64,000 nt of DNA from Selenomonas sputigena_A (lineage in GTDB: Bacteria; Bacillota; Negativicutes; Selenomonadales; Selenomonadaceae), in assembly GCF_051603425.1 (NCBI RefSeq), contig NZ_CP194411.1:496001-560000 (forward strand). Reading direction: 5' to 3'. Shown here in pieces: positions 35,381-44,111 of this stretch; the stretch's first letter is position 1, and each line of letters starts with the position of its first letter. A program made the translations under genes and the position numbers. Under the pieces are notes generated by a model. That model was not told the origin of the DNA. It ran no database searches and saw only the letters and a list, made by a program, of their open reading frames with translations.

Positions 35381-35428
35381 ATTCCCCTCCTGCTACTTTC
35401 CGGTCCGCTTCCTGCGTCCCGTGTCCTT

Positions 35429-36538
35429 CTATCGCTTCGCGAGCCCCAGCACCATGTCCGCAATATCGTCGGCCGCCTGAGGACGTCCGAGGGAACGGCT
35501 GCTTTGCGCCATGCGGCGGAGTACATCCTCTTCCTTCAGAAGTTCTCCGAGCAGCGCCGCAAGCGTTTCCGCTGTGAGATCGCGGTTCAATATGACGCGT
35601 GCCGCGCCCGCTTTTTCGAGGGCGCGCGCATTATGCTCCTGGTGGTTTTCCGCTGCAAACGGATACGGCACGAGAATCGCCGGCACGCCGCGCGCCGTCA
35701 GCTCGGCAAGCCCCGTCGCGCCTGCACGGAAAATGGCGAGATCCGCCATGGCCAAGGCTTCCGGCATATCGTAGAGGTACGGTTCCACCCGCAGATGCGG
35801 AAAACGCTCGAGATCGGCGCCCGCTTCCCGCAGCCGCCGCATGACGTCCTCGTACTCCCCCTTGCCCGTGACGAGCAGGTACTGCACCTGCGGATATTCC
35901 TGCGCCTGTTTCAGCACGCCGACCATGGCGCGATCGATGCTCCTCGCCCCGCGGCTGCCGCCTGAGACGAGCACCATGCGCCGCGCGGAATCGAAACCGA
36001 ACTTTTCAAACGCCTTCTCACGGTTCGCCGTCATGACCTCGCGGCGGATCGGGTTGCCCGTGAACACCGTCTTTTCCCGCGGAAAATGTGCCAAGGCTTC
36101 TTCCATGCCGACCGCGATTCGCGTCACAAACTTCGCAAGGATCTTGTTCGTGACGCCGGGCACGACATTCTGCTCCTGGATCAGCGTCGGCACATGCGCG
36201 AAGCTCGCGGCCATGAGGATCGGCCCGCAGACATATCCGCCCGTGCCGATGACCGCATCCGGACGGAATCGGCGCACGATTGCCGCCGCTTCCGCGAGGC
36301 CGTGCACAGCGCGTCCGAGGCGCACGATGTTCGACGGCGAAAAGCCGCGCTTGAGCCCCTCGATGTCCACCGTTTCGAAAGGGATGCCCTCCTTCGGGAT
36401 GATGTCGGCCTCCAGTCCCTTCTTCGTGCCGACGTAGAGGAATTCCGCCCCCTTTTCCTTCTCCGCTATCGCGCGCACCAGCGTCAGCGCGGGATATATA
36501 TGGCCGCCCGTGCCGCCGCCCGATACGATGATCTTCAT
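35429..36538 (-). CDS. murG: Undecaprenyl-diphospho-muramoylpentapeptide GlcNAc transferase
   Basis: Makes lipid II from lipid I at the inner membrane face. The ATG at 36538 (MKIIVSGGGTGGHIYPALTL) follows GGAGGGG; earlier codons are leader. 369 residues with VIGTGGYVCGPILMAASFAH, LVSGGSRGARSIDRAM, and the UDP-GlcNAc site FRAGATGLAELTARGVPAIL. The usual order murD-ftsW-murG is broken: ftsW is absent between murD and murG. Confidence 0.95.
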   Translation of the reverse strand: MKIIVSGGGTGGHIYPALTLVRAIAEKEKGAEFLYVGTKKGLEADIIPKEGIPFETVDIEGLKRGFSPSNIVRLGRAVHGLAEAAAIVRRFRPDAVIGTGGYVCGPILMAASFAHVPTLIQEQNVVPGVTNKILAKFVTRIAVGMEEALAHFPREKTVFTGNPIRREVMTANREKAFEKFGFDSARRMVLVSGGSRGARSIDRAMVGVLKQAQEYPQVQYLLVTGKGEYEDVMRRLREAGADLERFPHLRVEPYLYDMPEALAMADLAIFRAGATGLAELTARGVPAILVPYPFAAENHQEHNARALEKAGAARVILNRDLTAETLAALLGELLKEEDVLRRMAQSSRSLGRPQAADDIADMVLGLAKR

Positions 36539-36610
36539 GCCTGACTGTCCCCTCCATGCCTTTTTCTGCCGCTTTTGTGCGCCTCTTTCCTGTCGCACAA
36601 AACCGACGGC

Positions 36611-37993
36611 TCATACAAGTCCATGCACCAGTTTTTTGAACACCTCTCCCCGCTCCTCGTAGCTGTCGAACATGTCGAAGCTCGCACAAGCCGGCGAGAG
36701 CAGCACGACGGCCGGCGGCTTTGCCAGGCGATAGGCGATGTCGACCGCCGTCTTCATCGAATAGGCCGCATCGTGAATATGTTCCGTCGGGAAACCTGCG
36801 GCGCATGCTTCCTTGTGAAAGCGCAGCGCCGCATCGCCGACGAGGATGAGTTCGTCGCAGCGCTCTTTCACGAGGTGCATGAACGCCCCGAGATCCGTCA
36901 TCTTGTCGTCGCCGCCGGCGATGAGGATGATATGCGCCGGGAAAGTCTCCAAAGCCTTGATCGCGGAGTCCGTGTTCGTAGCCTTGGAATCATTGTACCA
37001 AGGGACGCCCGCGATGTCCACAACATACTCGATGCGATGCTCAACTCCCTTGAAGGAGCGAAGCACGCGGCGAATCGCCTCGGGAGCGACGCCCGCGAGA
37101 TACGCCATCGCCGCCGCTGCAAGCGCGTTTTCCACATTGTGCGCTCCCTTGATGCCGAGCTCCGCCGTCGTGACGAGAGCGATCTCCGCGCCCCCATGAC
37201 GCAGTGTGAGCATATCGCCCAAGAGCACCGCGCCCTCTTCCAGCGCTTCTTGCCGACTGAAGAAAAAAACGGGGCAGGCGGCGCGTTCCTTCATCGAGCG
37301 CGTCCTCTCGTCGTCATGGTTCAGGACGAGCCAGTCTCCCTCCGCCATCTCTCGGAAAAGACGCTCCTTCATCGCTTGATAAGTCTCCATCGAGCCATGG
37401 CGCGCCAGATGATCGGGCGTCACATTGAGGACGGCGGCAATCTTCGGGCGGAAATGCTCCGTCGCTTCCATCTGATAACTCGAGATCTCGGCGGCCAGCG
37501 CGCCGCCCGTGCCGATCTCGCAGGCGGCCTCGGAAAGCGGGTAGCCGATGTTTCCGCCGACGCGCGTCTTTTCTTTGCCAAATTTTTCCGCGAGCAGCAG
37601 TCCCAGGAGCGTCACGGTCGTCGTCTTGCCGTTCGTTCCCGTCACCGCATAAATCGGCGACTTTGCGAGGCTCGCCGCAAGCTCCACTTCGCTCGTCACG
37701 CGTATGCCCCGCTTCACGGCCTCCTGGGCAAGCGGTATGCGAAGGGGCACGGCGGGCGAGAGCACGACGAGATCCGTTCCGTCGAGAAGCGCCGCTTCCT
37801 GCGGACCGAAGGCCAGTGCAATGCCCGCCTCGCGCAGTCCCCCGAAATCGTACTTGAGAGCCTCCTCCGGCTTCGCATCCGAAAGGGTGACGACAGCACC
37901 GAGCCTTTTCAGAATCCTCGCCGCTGCAAAACCGCTGACGCCCGCCCCGATGACGAGCGCCTTTTTTCCTGCAAAATTCATATCGAGCCGCAA
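36611..37993 (-). CDS. murD: UDP-N-acetylmuramoyl-L-alanine--D-glutamate ligase
   Basis: Adds D-Glu. Motifs: KKALVIGAGVSGFAAARIL, the ATP loop AVTGTNGKTTTVTLLG, and WYNDSKATNTDSAIKAL. Two starts are possible: TTG 37993, seven bases after GGAGG, or ATG 37981 (MNFAGKK), with no site at a workable distance. I give the TTG, as murC nearby also uses TTG. 460 residues (456 from the ATG). The gene lies between mraY and murG. Confidence 0.93.
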   Translation of the reverse strand: MRLDMNFAGKKALVIGAGVSGFAAARILKRLGAVVTLSDAKPEEALKYDFGGLREAGIALAFGPQEAALLDGTDLVVLSPAVPLRIPLAQEAVKRGIRVTSEVELAASLAKSPIYAVTGTNGKTTTVTLLGLLLAEKFGKEKTRVGGNIGYPLSEAACEIGTGGALAAEISSYQMEATEHFRPKIAAVLNVTPDHLARHGSMETYQAMKERLFREMAEGDWLVLNHDDERTRSMKERAACPVFFFSRQEALEEGAVLLGDMLTLRHGGAEIALVTTAELGIKGAHNVENALAAAAMAYLAGVAPEAIRRVLRSFKGVEHRIEYVVDIAGVPWYNDSKATNTDSAIKALETFPAHIILIAGGDDKMTDLGAFMHLVKERCDELILVGDAALRFHKEACAAGFPTEHIHDAAYSMKTAVDIAYRLAKPPAVVLLSPACASFDMFDSYEERGEVFKKLVHGLV

Positions 37994-38004
37994 TTTGAAG
38001 CCTC

Positions 38005-38979
38005 CTAACGCAGCAAAGAAATGCCGAGAACCGCACAGAGCGCGCCTGCAAGCCAGAAAACATGCACGACGCGTTCTTCCTTCCAACCCTTGAGCTCAAA
38101 GTGGTGATGGATCGGGCTCATGAGAAAGACGCGCTTGCCCGTTGTCTTGAAGGAAATGACCTGAATGATGACGGAGAGCGCCTCGATGACGAAGACTGCG
38201 CCGATGACGACGAGCAGCAGCTCCGTATGCGTGAGAATGCCGAGCGCGGCAATCGCGCCGCCGAGCGCGAGCGATCCCGTATCGCCCATGAAGACGCGCG
38301 CCGGATGATGGTTGAAGCGCAAAAAGGCACAGGAAGCCCCCGCAACGGCCGCCGCGAAAGCAGCAAGTCCCGGCGAAGAAAACGCGAGCGCCGCAAAGAT
38401 GTAGGCGACAGCCGCCGCCGTCACCGTACCGGCCGCTAGACCATCGAGGCCGTCCGTGAGATTCACCGCGTTGCTCGTGCCGACGAGCACGAAGAGGACG
38501 AGCGGATAGTAGAGGACGCCGATATCCAGTTCCGTCTGCAGGACGGGCAGCCAGACCGTGGTGTCGATGCCCAGTCCCTGCCGCGCGAAAAACGCGACGA
38601 CGACGGCGATGACGATCTGGCCGAGGAGCTTTTGACGCGCCTTGAGCCCGAGATTCCTCTTTTTGACGACCTTGATATAGTCGTCGAGAAAGCCGAGCGC
38701 GAAGTGGCCGAGCATCACGAAGAGCGCGAGCAGCACTTCGAGCGTCAAGGGCGCGGCGAAGAGCGTCGCCAGCGTCGCTGCACCTATGATCATGATGCCG
38801 CCCATCGTCGGCGTGCCGCTCTTCGCCTGATGGCTCTTCGGCCCCTCTTCGCGTATGCTCTGCCCGAACTTGAGCTTGTGCAGCTCCGGTATCACGAAAG
38901 GACCTGTCAAAAGCACAAGGAAGGCGGCAATCGCTGCCGCCGTCACAATATAAAGCGTGGACACATTCACTTCGATCAT
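38005..38979 (-). CDS. mraY: Phospho-N-acetylmuramoyl-pentapeptide transferase
   Basis: The 324-residue membrane enzyme makes lipid I. It has ~10 helices, the KSGTPTMGGIMIIGA loop, the catalytic FLDDYIKVVKKRNLGLKARQ, NAVNLTDGLDGLAAGTVTAA, FMGDTGSLALGGA and MSPIHHHFELKG. All Asp/His residues of the active site are there. Start overlaps the stop of the murE-murF gene by four bases. Confidence 0.96.
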   Translation of the reverse strand: MIEVNVSTLYIVTAAAIAAFLVLLTGPFVIPELHKLKFGQSIREEGPKSHQAKSGTPTMGGIMIIGAATLATLFAAPLTLEVLLALFVMLGHFALGFLDDYIKVVKKRNLGLKARQKLLGQIVIAVVVAFFARQGLGIDTTVWLPVLQTELDIGVLYYPLVLFVLVGTSNAVNLTDGLDGLAAGTVTAAAVAYIFAALAFSSPGLAAFAAAVAGASCAFLRFNHHPARVFMGDTGSLALGGAIAALGILTHTELLLVVIGAVFVIEALSVIIQVISFKTTGKRVFLMSPIHHHFELKGWKEERVVHVFWLAGALCAVLGISLLR

Positions 38980-41885
38980 TTACGCTCTGCTTCCTCCCCG
39001 AGCTCCTTTTTCAAAAGCCCGATAATCTCATCCATCTTCATGCCGCGCGATCCCTTGAAAAGCACCGCATCGCCGGGATGCAGAAGCTCCCGCAGCAGGC
39101 GCGCCGCCTCCTCGTGCGAGGCGGTGCGCCGCACGAACGGCACGCCGCCCCTTTCGGCAGCTTCCGCGATAAAGCGGCTCTCTGCACCGCGCGTCAGGAC
39201 AGCGGCGAAACCGCGCCGCGCCGTCTCCTCGCCGACACTCTCGTGCCCGCTTTGCGCCGCCTTTCCCAGCTCAAGCATGTCGCCCAAAACAGCGATCTTG
39301 CGTCCCGCATGCATCTCCGCCAGCGTCTTGACGGCGGCGCGCGTCGAGCTCGGGCTCGCGTTGTAAGCATCGTTGATGAAGATGTACGGACCGACCTTCT
39401 CGACGGCGAAGCGCATCCGGCTCTCCAACGGCGAAACAAGGCCGCGGCGGATTTCCGCCAGCGACAGGCCGAGCACGCGCGCCACCGCAATGGCCGCAAG
39501 CGCGTTTGACACATTATGGCGGCCGAGCATCGGCAGGAAGAGCTCGTGACGCTCCTTTTTGCCGCGCTCGTTCCTGAACTCGAGCATAAAGCGCATGCCG
39601 CCTTCCGCATGGCCGACGGCCACGCCGCGCACATCGGCGCCCGCGGCAAGGCCGAACGTCACGACGCGGACTCCCTCGCCCGCCTTCTCGCGCATGGCCG
39701 CGACGCGTGCATCGTCCGCATTCAGGATGACCGTGCCGCCCGGTGCGACGGCCTCGACGAGCTCCGCCTTCGCCTTCGCAATATTTTCGATGGAGCCGAG
39801 AAGCTCCATATGAACCTCGCCGACATTCGTCACAATGGCGATATCGGGCTTCGCCAACGGCGCCAGCGCCGCGATCTGCCCGAGCCCCCGCATACCGATC
39901 TCGACGACGGCGGCTTCATGTTCTTCGCGCAAGCCGAGAAGCGTCAGCGGCAAGCCGACCTCGTTGTTGTAATTCGCCGCCGTCTTCTGCACATGGAAGC
40001 GTGCTCCGAGCACGGCGGATACAAGCTCCTTCGTCGTCGTCTTGCCGTTCGACCCCGTGATGGCGACGACGGGAATCGCGAACTTCCTGCGCCAGACAGC
40101 CGCAAGCTGCTGGTAGGCCGCAAGCGTATCCTTCGCCTTGAGGACGACGCCCTTCGGCGGCAGCTTCTTTTTCGCTGTATCCTCCGCCACGAGCACGCCC
40201 GCCGCGCCCTTTGCCGCAGCCTCCGCAGCGAAATCCGCTCCGTCGAAACGCTCTCCCTTGAGCGCCACGAAAAGCGCCCCCGGCACGATCCGACGCGTAT
40301 CCGTCACGACATCGGAGAATACGGCATCCTTCGCGCCGCGCACAAGGGAAATGCCCGTATCCTGCAGCATATCGCCGAGCGAAAAGCGCATAGCAAGGCG
40401 CCTGCGCTTTTCGGCAACAGCCTCGCGCGCCGTTTCCCTATCGTCAAAATGGATGGTGCGATCCCGCAGGATCTGGTAATCCTCGTGACCCTTGCCCGCG
40501 ATGACGACGATATCGTCCTTCTCCGCCAGCGCGACGGCGCGGAAAATGGCCTCGCGCCGTTCCGTGATCTTCTCGTGCCGCTTGCTGCCGATCTTTTCCC
40601 GCACGCCCCTCTCCACCTCGGCAAGAATTGCCTCGGGATCTTCCGTGCGCGGGTTGTCCGAAGTTGCGATGACGATATCGGAGAGCTGCGCCGCTATGCG
40701 CCCCATGATGGGACGCTTCGTGCGGTCGCGGTCGCCGCCGCAGCCAAAGACGGTGATGATGCGCCGCCGAGCAATGCGGCGCGCCGTTTTGAGGATGTTT
40801 TCCAAGCCGTCGGGTGTGTGGGCATAGTCGACGATGACGGAAAAATCCTGCCCCGCATCGACAAGCTCGAAGCGCCCCGGCACGCCCTGAAACGCCCCGA
40901 GCGCCCGCTGGATCACCGCAGGCGCAATGTTTTCAGCCAGCGATGCGCCGACAGCGGCCATGACGTTGTAGACATTGAAGATGCCCGTGACGCCGAGTGA
41001 AAGCTCCATTCTGCCAAAAGCCCCGGACAGCACAAAATCCATGCCTCGCGCATGGACATGTATATTCTCGGCGCGAAGATCCGCCTCCTGTTCGATGGCA
41101 TACGTCATAGGGCGGCATTTCGCGTGCTCGAGCATCACAGCGCCCGCCGCATCGTCGATGTTGACGACAGCCGTCTTCCCTTCTTTCACGCCCGGCTCGC
41201 TCACATGCTCAAAAAGCCGCGCCTTTGCCGCCCGGTAATTTTCCAAGGTCTTGTGGTAATCGAGATGGTCCTGCGTGAGATTCGTGAAAACCGCCGTGTC
41301 AAATTCGATGCCCGCCACACGGTTTTCCGCCAGCGCATGGGACGACACCTCCATCACGACGACGTCCATGCCGCACCGCGCCATCCGGGCGAGCGTACGC
41401 TCCAGCGACACGACGTCAGGCGTCGTGTTGTGAACCGGCAGGGCCTCGTCCTCGATGAGGATCTGAATCGTGCCGATCAAGCCGACCTTGAGACCAGCCT
41501 CGCGCAGGATGGCGCGCGTCATGTAGCTCGTCGTCGTCTTTCCGTTCGTGCCCGTGATGCCGATGATGCGCATCCTGCGCGCCGGATAATCGTGGAAAAA
41601 GGGCACGATCTTTTCCAGCGCCTCCTGCAGACGCGGTACGCGCAGAACAGCCGCCGCTCCCTCGGGCACGGCGATATCGCGCTCTGTCAGAACCGCCCGC
41701 GCACCCTGCGCTACGGCTCGGCCGATAAAGGAATGGCCGTCGACATGGAGCCCTTCGATGGCGACAAACAGCGTATCTTTGCCCACCTCGCGCGAATCCT
41801 GCACGATATCCGCGATTTCCGTCGTGCCATCCCCCTTGATCTCGGCGCCCGCAACAAGCGCCGCCAAATCGGCCAGTTTCTTCAT
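38976..41885 (-). CDS. murEF: MurE-MurF fusion: meso-DAP ligase and D-Ala-D-Ala-adding ligase
   Basis: A single 969-residue frame from ATG 41885 (GGGAGG six bases ahead). Residues ~1-490 are MurE: ITGTNGKTTTSYMTRAIL and TSDNPRTEDPEAI, where DNPR marks meso-diaminopimelate specificity. Residues ~500-969 are MurF: AITGSNGKTTKELVSAVL, NYNNEVGLPLTLLGL and NDAYNASPSSTRAAVKTLAE. The two ligases act back to back on UDP-MurNAc-peptides, so fusion could aid channelling. The hinge around 40380-40440 has no internal ribosome site that I can see. Both active sites look intact. No ftsI/spoVD gene precedes it. Confidence 0.95.
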   Translation of the reverse strand: MKKLADLAALVAGAEIKGDGTTEIADIVQDSREVGKDTLFVAIEGLHVDGHSFIGRAVAQGARAVLTERDIAVPEGAAAVLRVPRLQEALEKIVPFFHDYPARRMRIIGITGTNGKTTTSYMTRAILREAGLKVGLIGTIQILIEDEALPVHNTTPDVVSLERTLARMARCGMDVVVMEVSSHALAENRVAGIEFDTAVFTNLTQDHLDYHKTLENYRAAKARLFEHVSEPGVKEGKTAVVNIDDAAGAVMLEHAKCRPMTYAIEQEADLRAENIHVHARGMDFVLSGAFGRMELSLGVTGIFNVYNVMAAVGASLAENIAPAVIQRALGAFQGVPGRFELVDAGQDFSVIVDYAHTPDGLENILKTARRIARRRIITVFGCGGDRDRTKRPIMGRIAAQLSDIVIATSDNPRTEDPEAILAEVERGVREKIGSKRHEKITERREAIFRAVALAEKDDIVVIAGKGHEDYQILRDRTIHFDDRETAREAVAEKRRRLAMRFSLGDMLQDTGISLVRGAKDAVFSDVVTDTRRIVPGALFVALKGERFDGADFAAEAAAKGAAGVLVAEDTAKKKLPPKGVVLKAKDTLAAYQQLAAVWRRKFAIPVVAITGSNGKTTTKELVSAVLGARFHVQKTAANYNNEVGLPLTLLGLREEHEAAVVEIGMRGLGQIAALAPLAKPDIAIVTNVGEVHMELLGSIENIAKAKAELVEAVAPGGTVILNADDARVAAMREKAGEGVRVVTFGLAAGADVRGVAVGHAEGGMRFMLEFRNERGKKERHELFLPMLGRHNVSNALAAIAVARVLGLSLAEIRRGLVSPLESRMRFAVEKVGPYIFINDAYNASPSSTRAAVKTLAEMHAGRKIAVLGDMLELGKAAQSGHESVGEETARRGFAAVLTRGAESRFIAEAAERGGVPFVRRTASHEEAARLLRELLHPGDAVLFKGSRGMKMDEIIGLLKKELGEEAERK

Positions 41886-41983
41886 TCTCTGCCTCCCCGT
41901 TCTGCAGCCATTTTTGCATCCATGCCCTGACGGCATCCCTTCTCACCTCTGCCGCAGCGTTTTGCCGCCTGCTCCGGCTTTCT

Positions 41984-42355
41984 CTACGGACGTCCGTCCG
42001 TCGCGAAATAGACGTTTTTCGGCGTGCTCATGCCGAGCTTGTCCGTCGCGATGCGGCGGATGCGTTCGGGCGATTTCATCTGCGCGATCTCGATCTTCAG
42101 ATGCTCATTCTCCTTCTCAAGCGCCTGCGCCTGCTGCTGAATCTGCACGAGATCGTAGCCGCGGCTCGCCGTGATGCCGCTCCGTATCGTGATCGCCATC
42201 GCCATCACGCAGATCAGCGCGAGCAGCAGGAAGCAGCGGGAGCGCAGATGCGTGTTGAGCGTCGACCGCCTTTTTATCAGGGGCGGCTTCTCCTCCCTCG
42301 GCTGCGGCTTGGGCAGCTCCTCGTAGTACTCGTATTCCTCCTGCCTTGCAAGCAT
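41984..42355 (-). CDS. ftsL: Cell division protein FtsL
   Basis: The 123-residue bitopic protein has an acidic/Pro-rich cytoplasmic tail, a membrane helix (CFLLLALICVMAMAITI), then a leucine-zipper-like coiled coil (YDLVQIQQQAQALEKENEHL) and the FtsL/DivIC tail PERIRRIATDKLGM. It works with FtsQ and FtsB. It lies in its usual place after rsmH. A good GAGGGAGGAG precedes the ATG. Confidence 0.9.
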   Translation of the reverse strand: MLARQEEYEYYEELPKPQPREEKPPLIKRRSTLNTHLRSRCFLLLALICVMAMAITIRSGITASRGYDLVQIQQQAQALEKENEHLKIEIAQMKSPERIRRIATDKLGMSTPKNVYFATDGRP

Positions 42356-42412
42356 CTGCTTCTCCTCCCTTCCTGAAACTCCATTTCTGCAAACAAACTT
42401 CTTCCTGCGCCG

Positions 42413-43357
42413 TCATGTGCGCGGCAGTTTCTCCGCCGCGCGCAGCTTCGCGCTCTTGGCCCTGGGATTCACCTCGACTTCCGCTGCCTCCGGCTTGTGC
42501 GCCCTGCCCAGGAGCCTCAGCTCCGGCTCGTGCCCGCAGACGCAGACGGGCAGACCCGGCGGACAGATGCAGCCGCGCGCGAGCTCCCGCAAAGTCGTCT
42601 TGGCGATGCGGTCCTCCAGGGAGTGGAACGTGATGACGGCGATGCGCCCACCGGGCGCCAGCGCCTTCACCGCCGCCCGCAGGCTGTCGCCCAGTATGCC
42701 GAGCTCGTCGTTTACCTCGATGCGCACGGCCTGGAAAACGCGTTTCGCCGGATGTCCGACGGCGGCGCGGCGCACGCTCTTCGGCACGGCGCGGCAGATG
42801 ACGTCGACAAGATCGCCCGTCGTCTCGATGGGCCGCTCCGTGCGGGCCGCAGCGATGAATGCGGCGATGCGCTTCGCCCAGCGTTCTTCCCCGTAGTCGC
42901 GGAAGATGCGGCAAAGCTCGGCTTCGCTGTAGTCATTGACAACCTCGCGTGCGGAAAGGCAGCGCGTGCGATCCATGCGCATATCGAGCGGCGCATCCTG
43001 CATGTAGGAAAACCCCCGCTCCGCCGTATCGATCTGATGCGACGAAACGCCGAGATCGAAGAGTGCACCGTCGACATGGTCTACGCCCAGGCTTTCCAGC
43101 ACCCCCGCAAGCGCACTGAAATTCGACTTCACGATATCGACGCGGCAGGAAACGCCGGCCAGCCGCTCCCTTGCCGCCGCAAGCGCCGCCTCATCTTGAT
43201 CGAGGCCGATGAGCCGGCCCCTTGCGGAAAGCCTCTCGGCGATGCGCCGCGCATGGCCTGCGCCGCCAAGCGTGCAGTCGAGATAGATGCCGTCCGGCTT
43301 CACATCCAGCGCCGCAATCGTCTCCGCGGGCAATACGCTCGTGTGCTCAAACCCCAT
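42413..43357 (-). CDS. rsmH: 16S rRNA (cytosine-1402-N4) methyltransferase
   Basis: The 314-residue SAM enzyme (MraW) modifies C1402 in the ribosome decoding site. It shows HTSVLPAETIAAL, the SAM motif YLDCTLGGAGHARRIAERL, FDLGVSSHQIDTAERGFSYM and ALAPGGRIAVITFHSLEDRI. Full length. It follows mraZ by eight bases and is likely co-translated. Confidence 0.95.
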   Translation of the reverse strand: MGFEHTSVLPAETIAALDVKPDGIYLDCTLGGAGHARRIAERLSARGRLIGLDQDEAALAAARERLAGVSCRVDIVKSNFSALAGVLESLGVDHVDGALFDLGVSSHQIDTAERGFSYMQDAPLDMRMDRTRCLSAREVVNDYSEAELCRIFRDYGEERWAKRIAAFIAAARTERPIETTGDLVDVICRAVPKSVRRAAVGHPAKRVFQAVRIEVNDELGILGDSLRAAVKALAPGGRIAVITFHSLEDRIAKTTLRELARGCICPPGLPVCVCGHEPELRLLGRAHKPEAAEVEVNPRAKSAKLRAAEKLPRT

Positions 43358-43365
43358 GCGTCACC

Positions 43366-43797
43366 TCAAATCCCGAGATCCGTCAGCGTCTCCGCAATCT
43401 TCGTGACCATTGGGTTCACCTCGTCGTTGTAGGAATCCCAAGCCGCGCGGCTCCAGATTTCAGCACGCGTCATGACGCCGTTCAGGACGACGTCCTTCTT
43501 GAGCTCCGCGTAGGCGCGCAGATTGCTCGGCACGAGGAAGCGCCCCTGCTTGTCAAGCTCAAGCTTTCGCGCCCCCGCGAAGAAAAAGCGGGCGAAAGCG
43601 CGTGCCTCCGGCTTTGACATCGGAAGCTCCTTGAGTTTCGCCGCAAGGCGTTCCCATTCTTCCTCACCATAGAGGAAAAGGCAGTTGTCAAGACCCTTCG
43701 TGATGACAAACGACGCGCCGAATTCCGGACGAAAATCAACCGGCAGGATCACGCGCCCTTTCGCGTCGATCGTATGCATGTACTCGCCCATCAACAT
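43366..43797 (-). CDS. mraZ: Transcriptional regulator MraZ
   Basis: The 143-residue protein has two AbrB-like SpoVT domains: MLMGEYMHTIDAKGRVILPV and a second LDKQGRFLVPSNLRAYAEL. It binds direct repeats ahead of its own gene and controls the dcw cluster. The ATG at 43797 is preferred to the GTG at 43809, which overlaps GGAGG. First gene of the dcw run. Confidence 0.95.
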   Translation of the reverse strand: MLMGEYMHTIDAKGRVILPVDFRPEFGASFVITKGLDNCLFLYGEEEWERLAAKLKELPMSKPEARAFARFFFAGARKLELDKQGRFLVPSNLRAYAELKKDVVLNGVMTRAEIWSRAAWDSYNDEVNPMVTKIAETLTDLGI

Positions 43798-43826
43798 TTC
43801 GTTTGCCACCTCCTGTCTATATTAAA

Positions 43827-43849
43827 CCACATTTCCCCACTTTTCGCCA
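43827..43849 (-). promoter_or_regulatory. MraZ-box-like direct repeats ahead of mraZ
   Basis: On the minus strand TGGCGAAAAG, TGGGGAAATG and TGGTTTAATA follow each other, three TGG units at exactly 10-base spacing, ending ~30 bases before mraZ. Known MraZ boxes are TGG(G) direct repeats with near-helical spacing overlapping the mra promoter. A weak -10 (TAATAT, ~43818-43823) overlaps the last unit, so MraZ binding would occlude RNA polymerase. Confidence 0.7.
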
Positions 43850-44028
43850 CTTTTTTGCCTAGTTTTAATTCTTCCTTTCTCGTCATTTTCCTGCTTCTCT
43901 TTGAGATTTTTTCAAAAGCAAATGCAAAAAACAGCTTTCGCGCCGGAAAACACAAGGGCTTTGCGCGGATCCGCCGCAGCGGGCAGCCATGCGTTGCCCC
44001 AATCCCAAGGCAATCGCATCCTAGGCAT

Positions 44029-44069
44029 AAAGAAGCAGCCCCGCGCCGATGGCACAAGGCTGCTTCTTT
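44029..44069 (-). terminator. Terminator after the polysaccharide deacetylase gene
   Basis: AAAGAAGCAGCC (44029-44040) pairs with GGCTGCTTCTTT (44058-44069). It lies 43 bases beyond the stop at 44112 on the minus strand and separates that unit from the dcw cluster. The rest of 43850-44110 shows no gene. Confidence 0.75.
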
Positions 44070-44111
44070 CATCGATTCAATTTTATCTTCCTGCGGGAGA
44101 GCCGCCTCCCG

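Noticed and set aside
33995..35965. Long plus-strand open frame (656 codons) opposite murC and murG
   Set aside because: It is the shadow of two certain genes in GC-rich sequence. No ribosome site, and the residues are low-complexity Arg/Ala/His.
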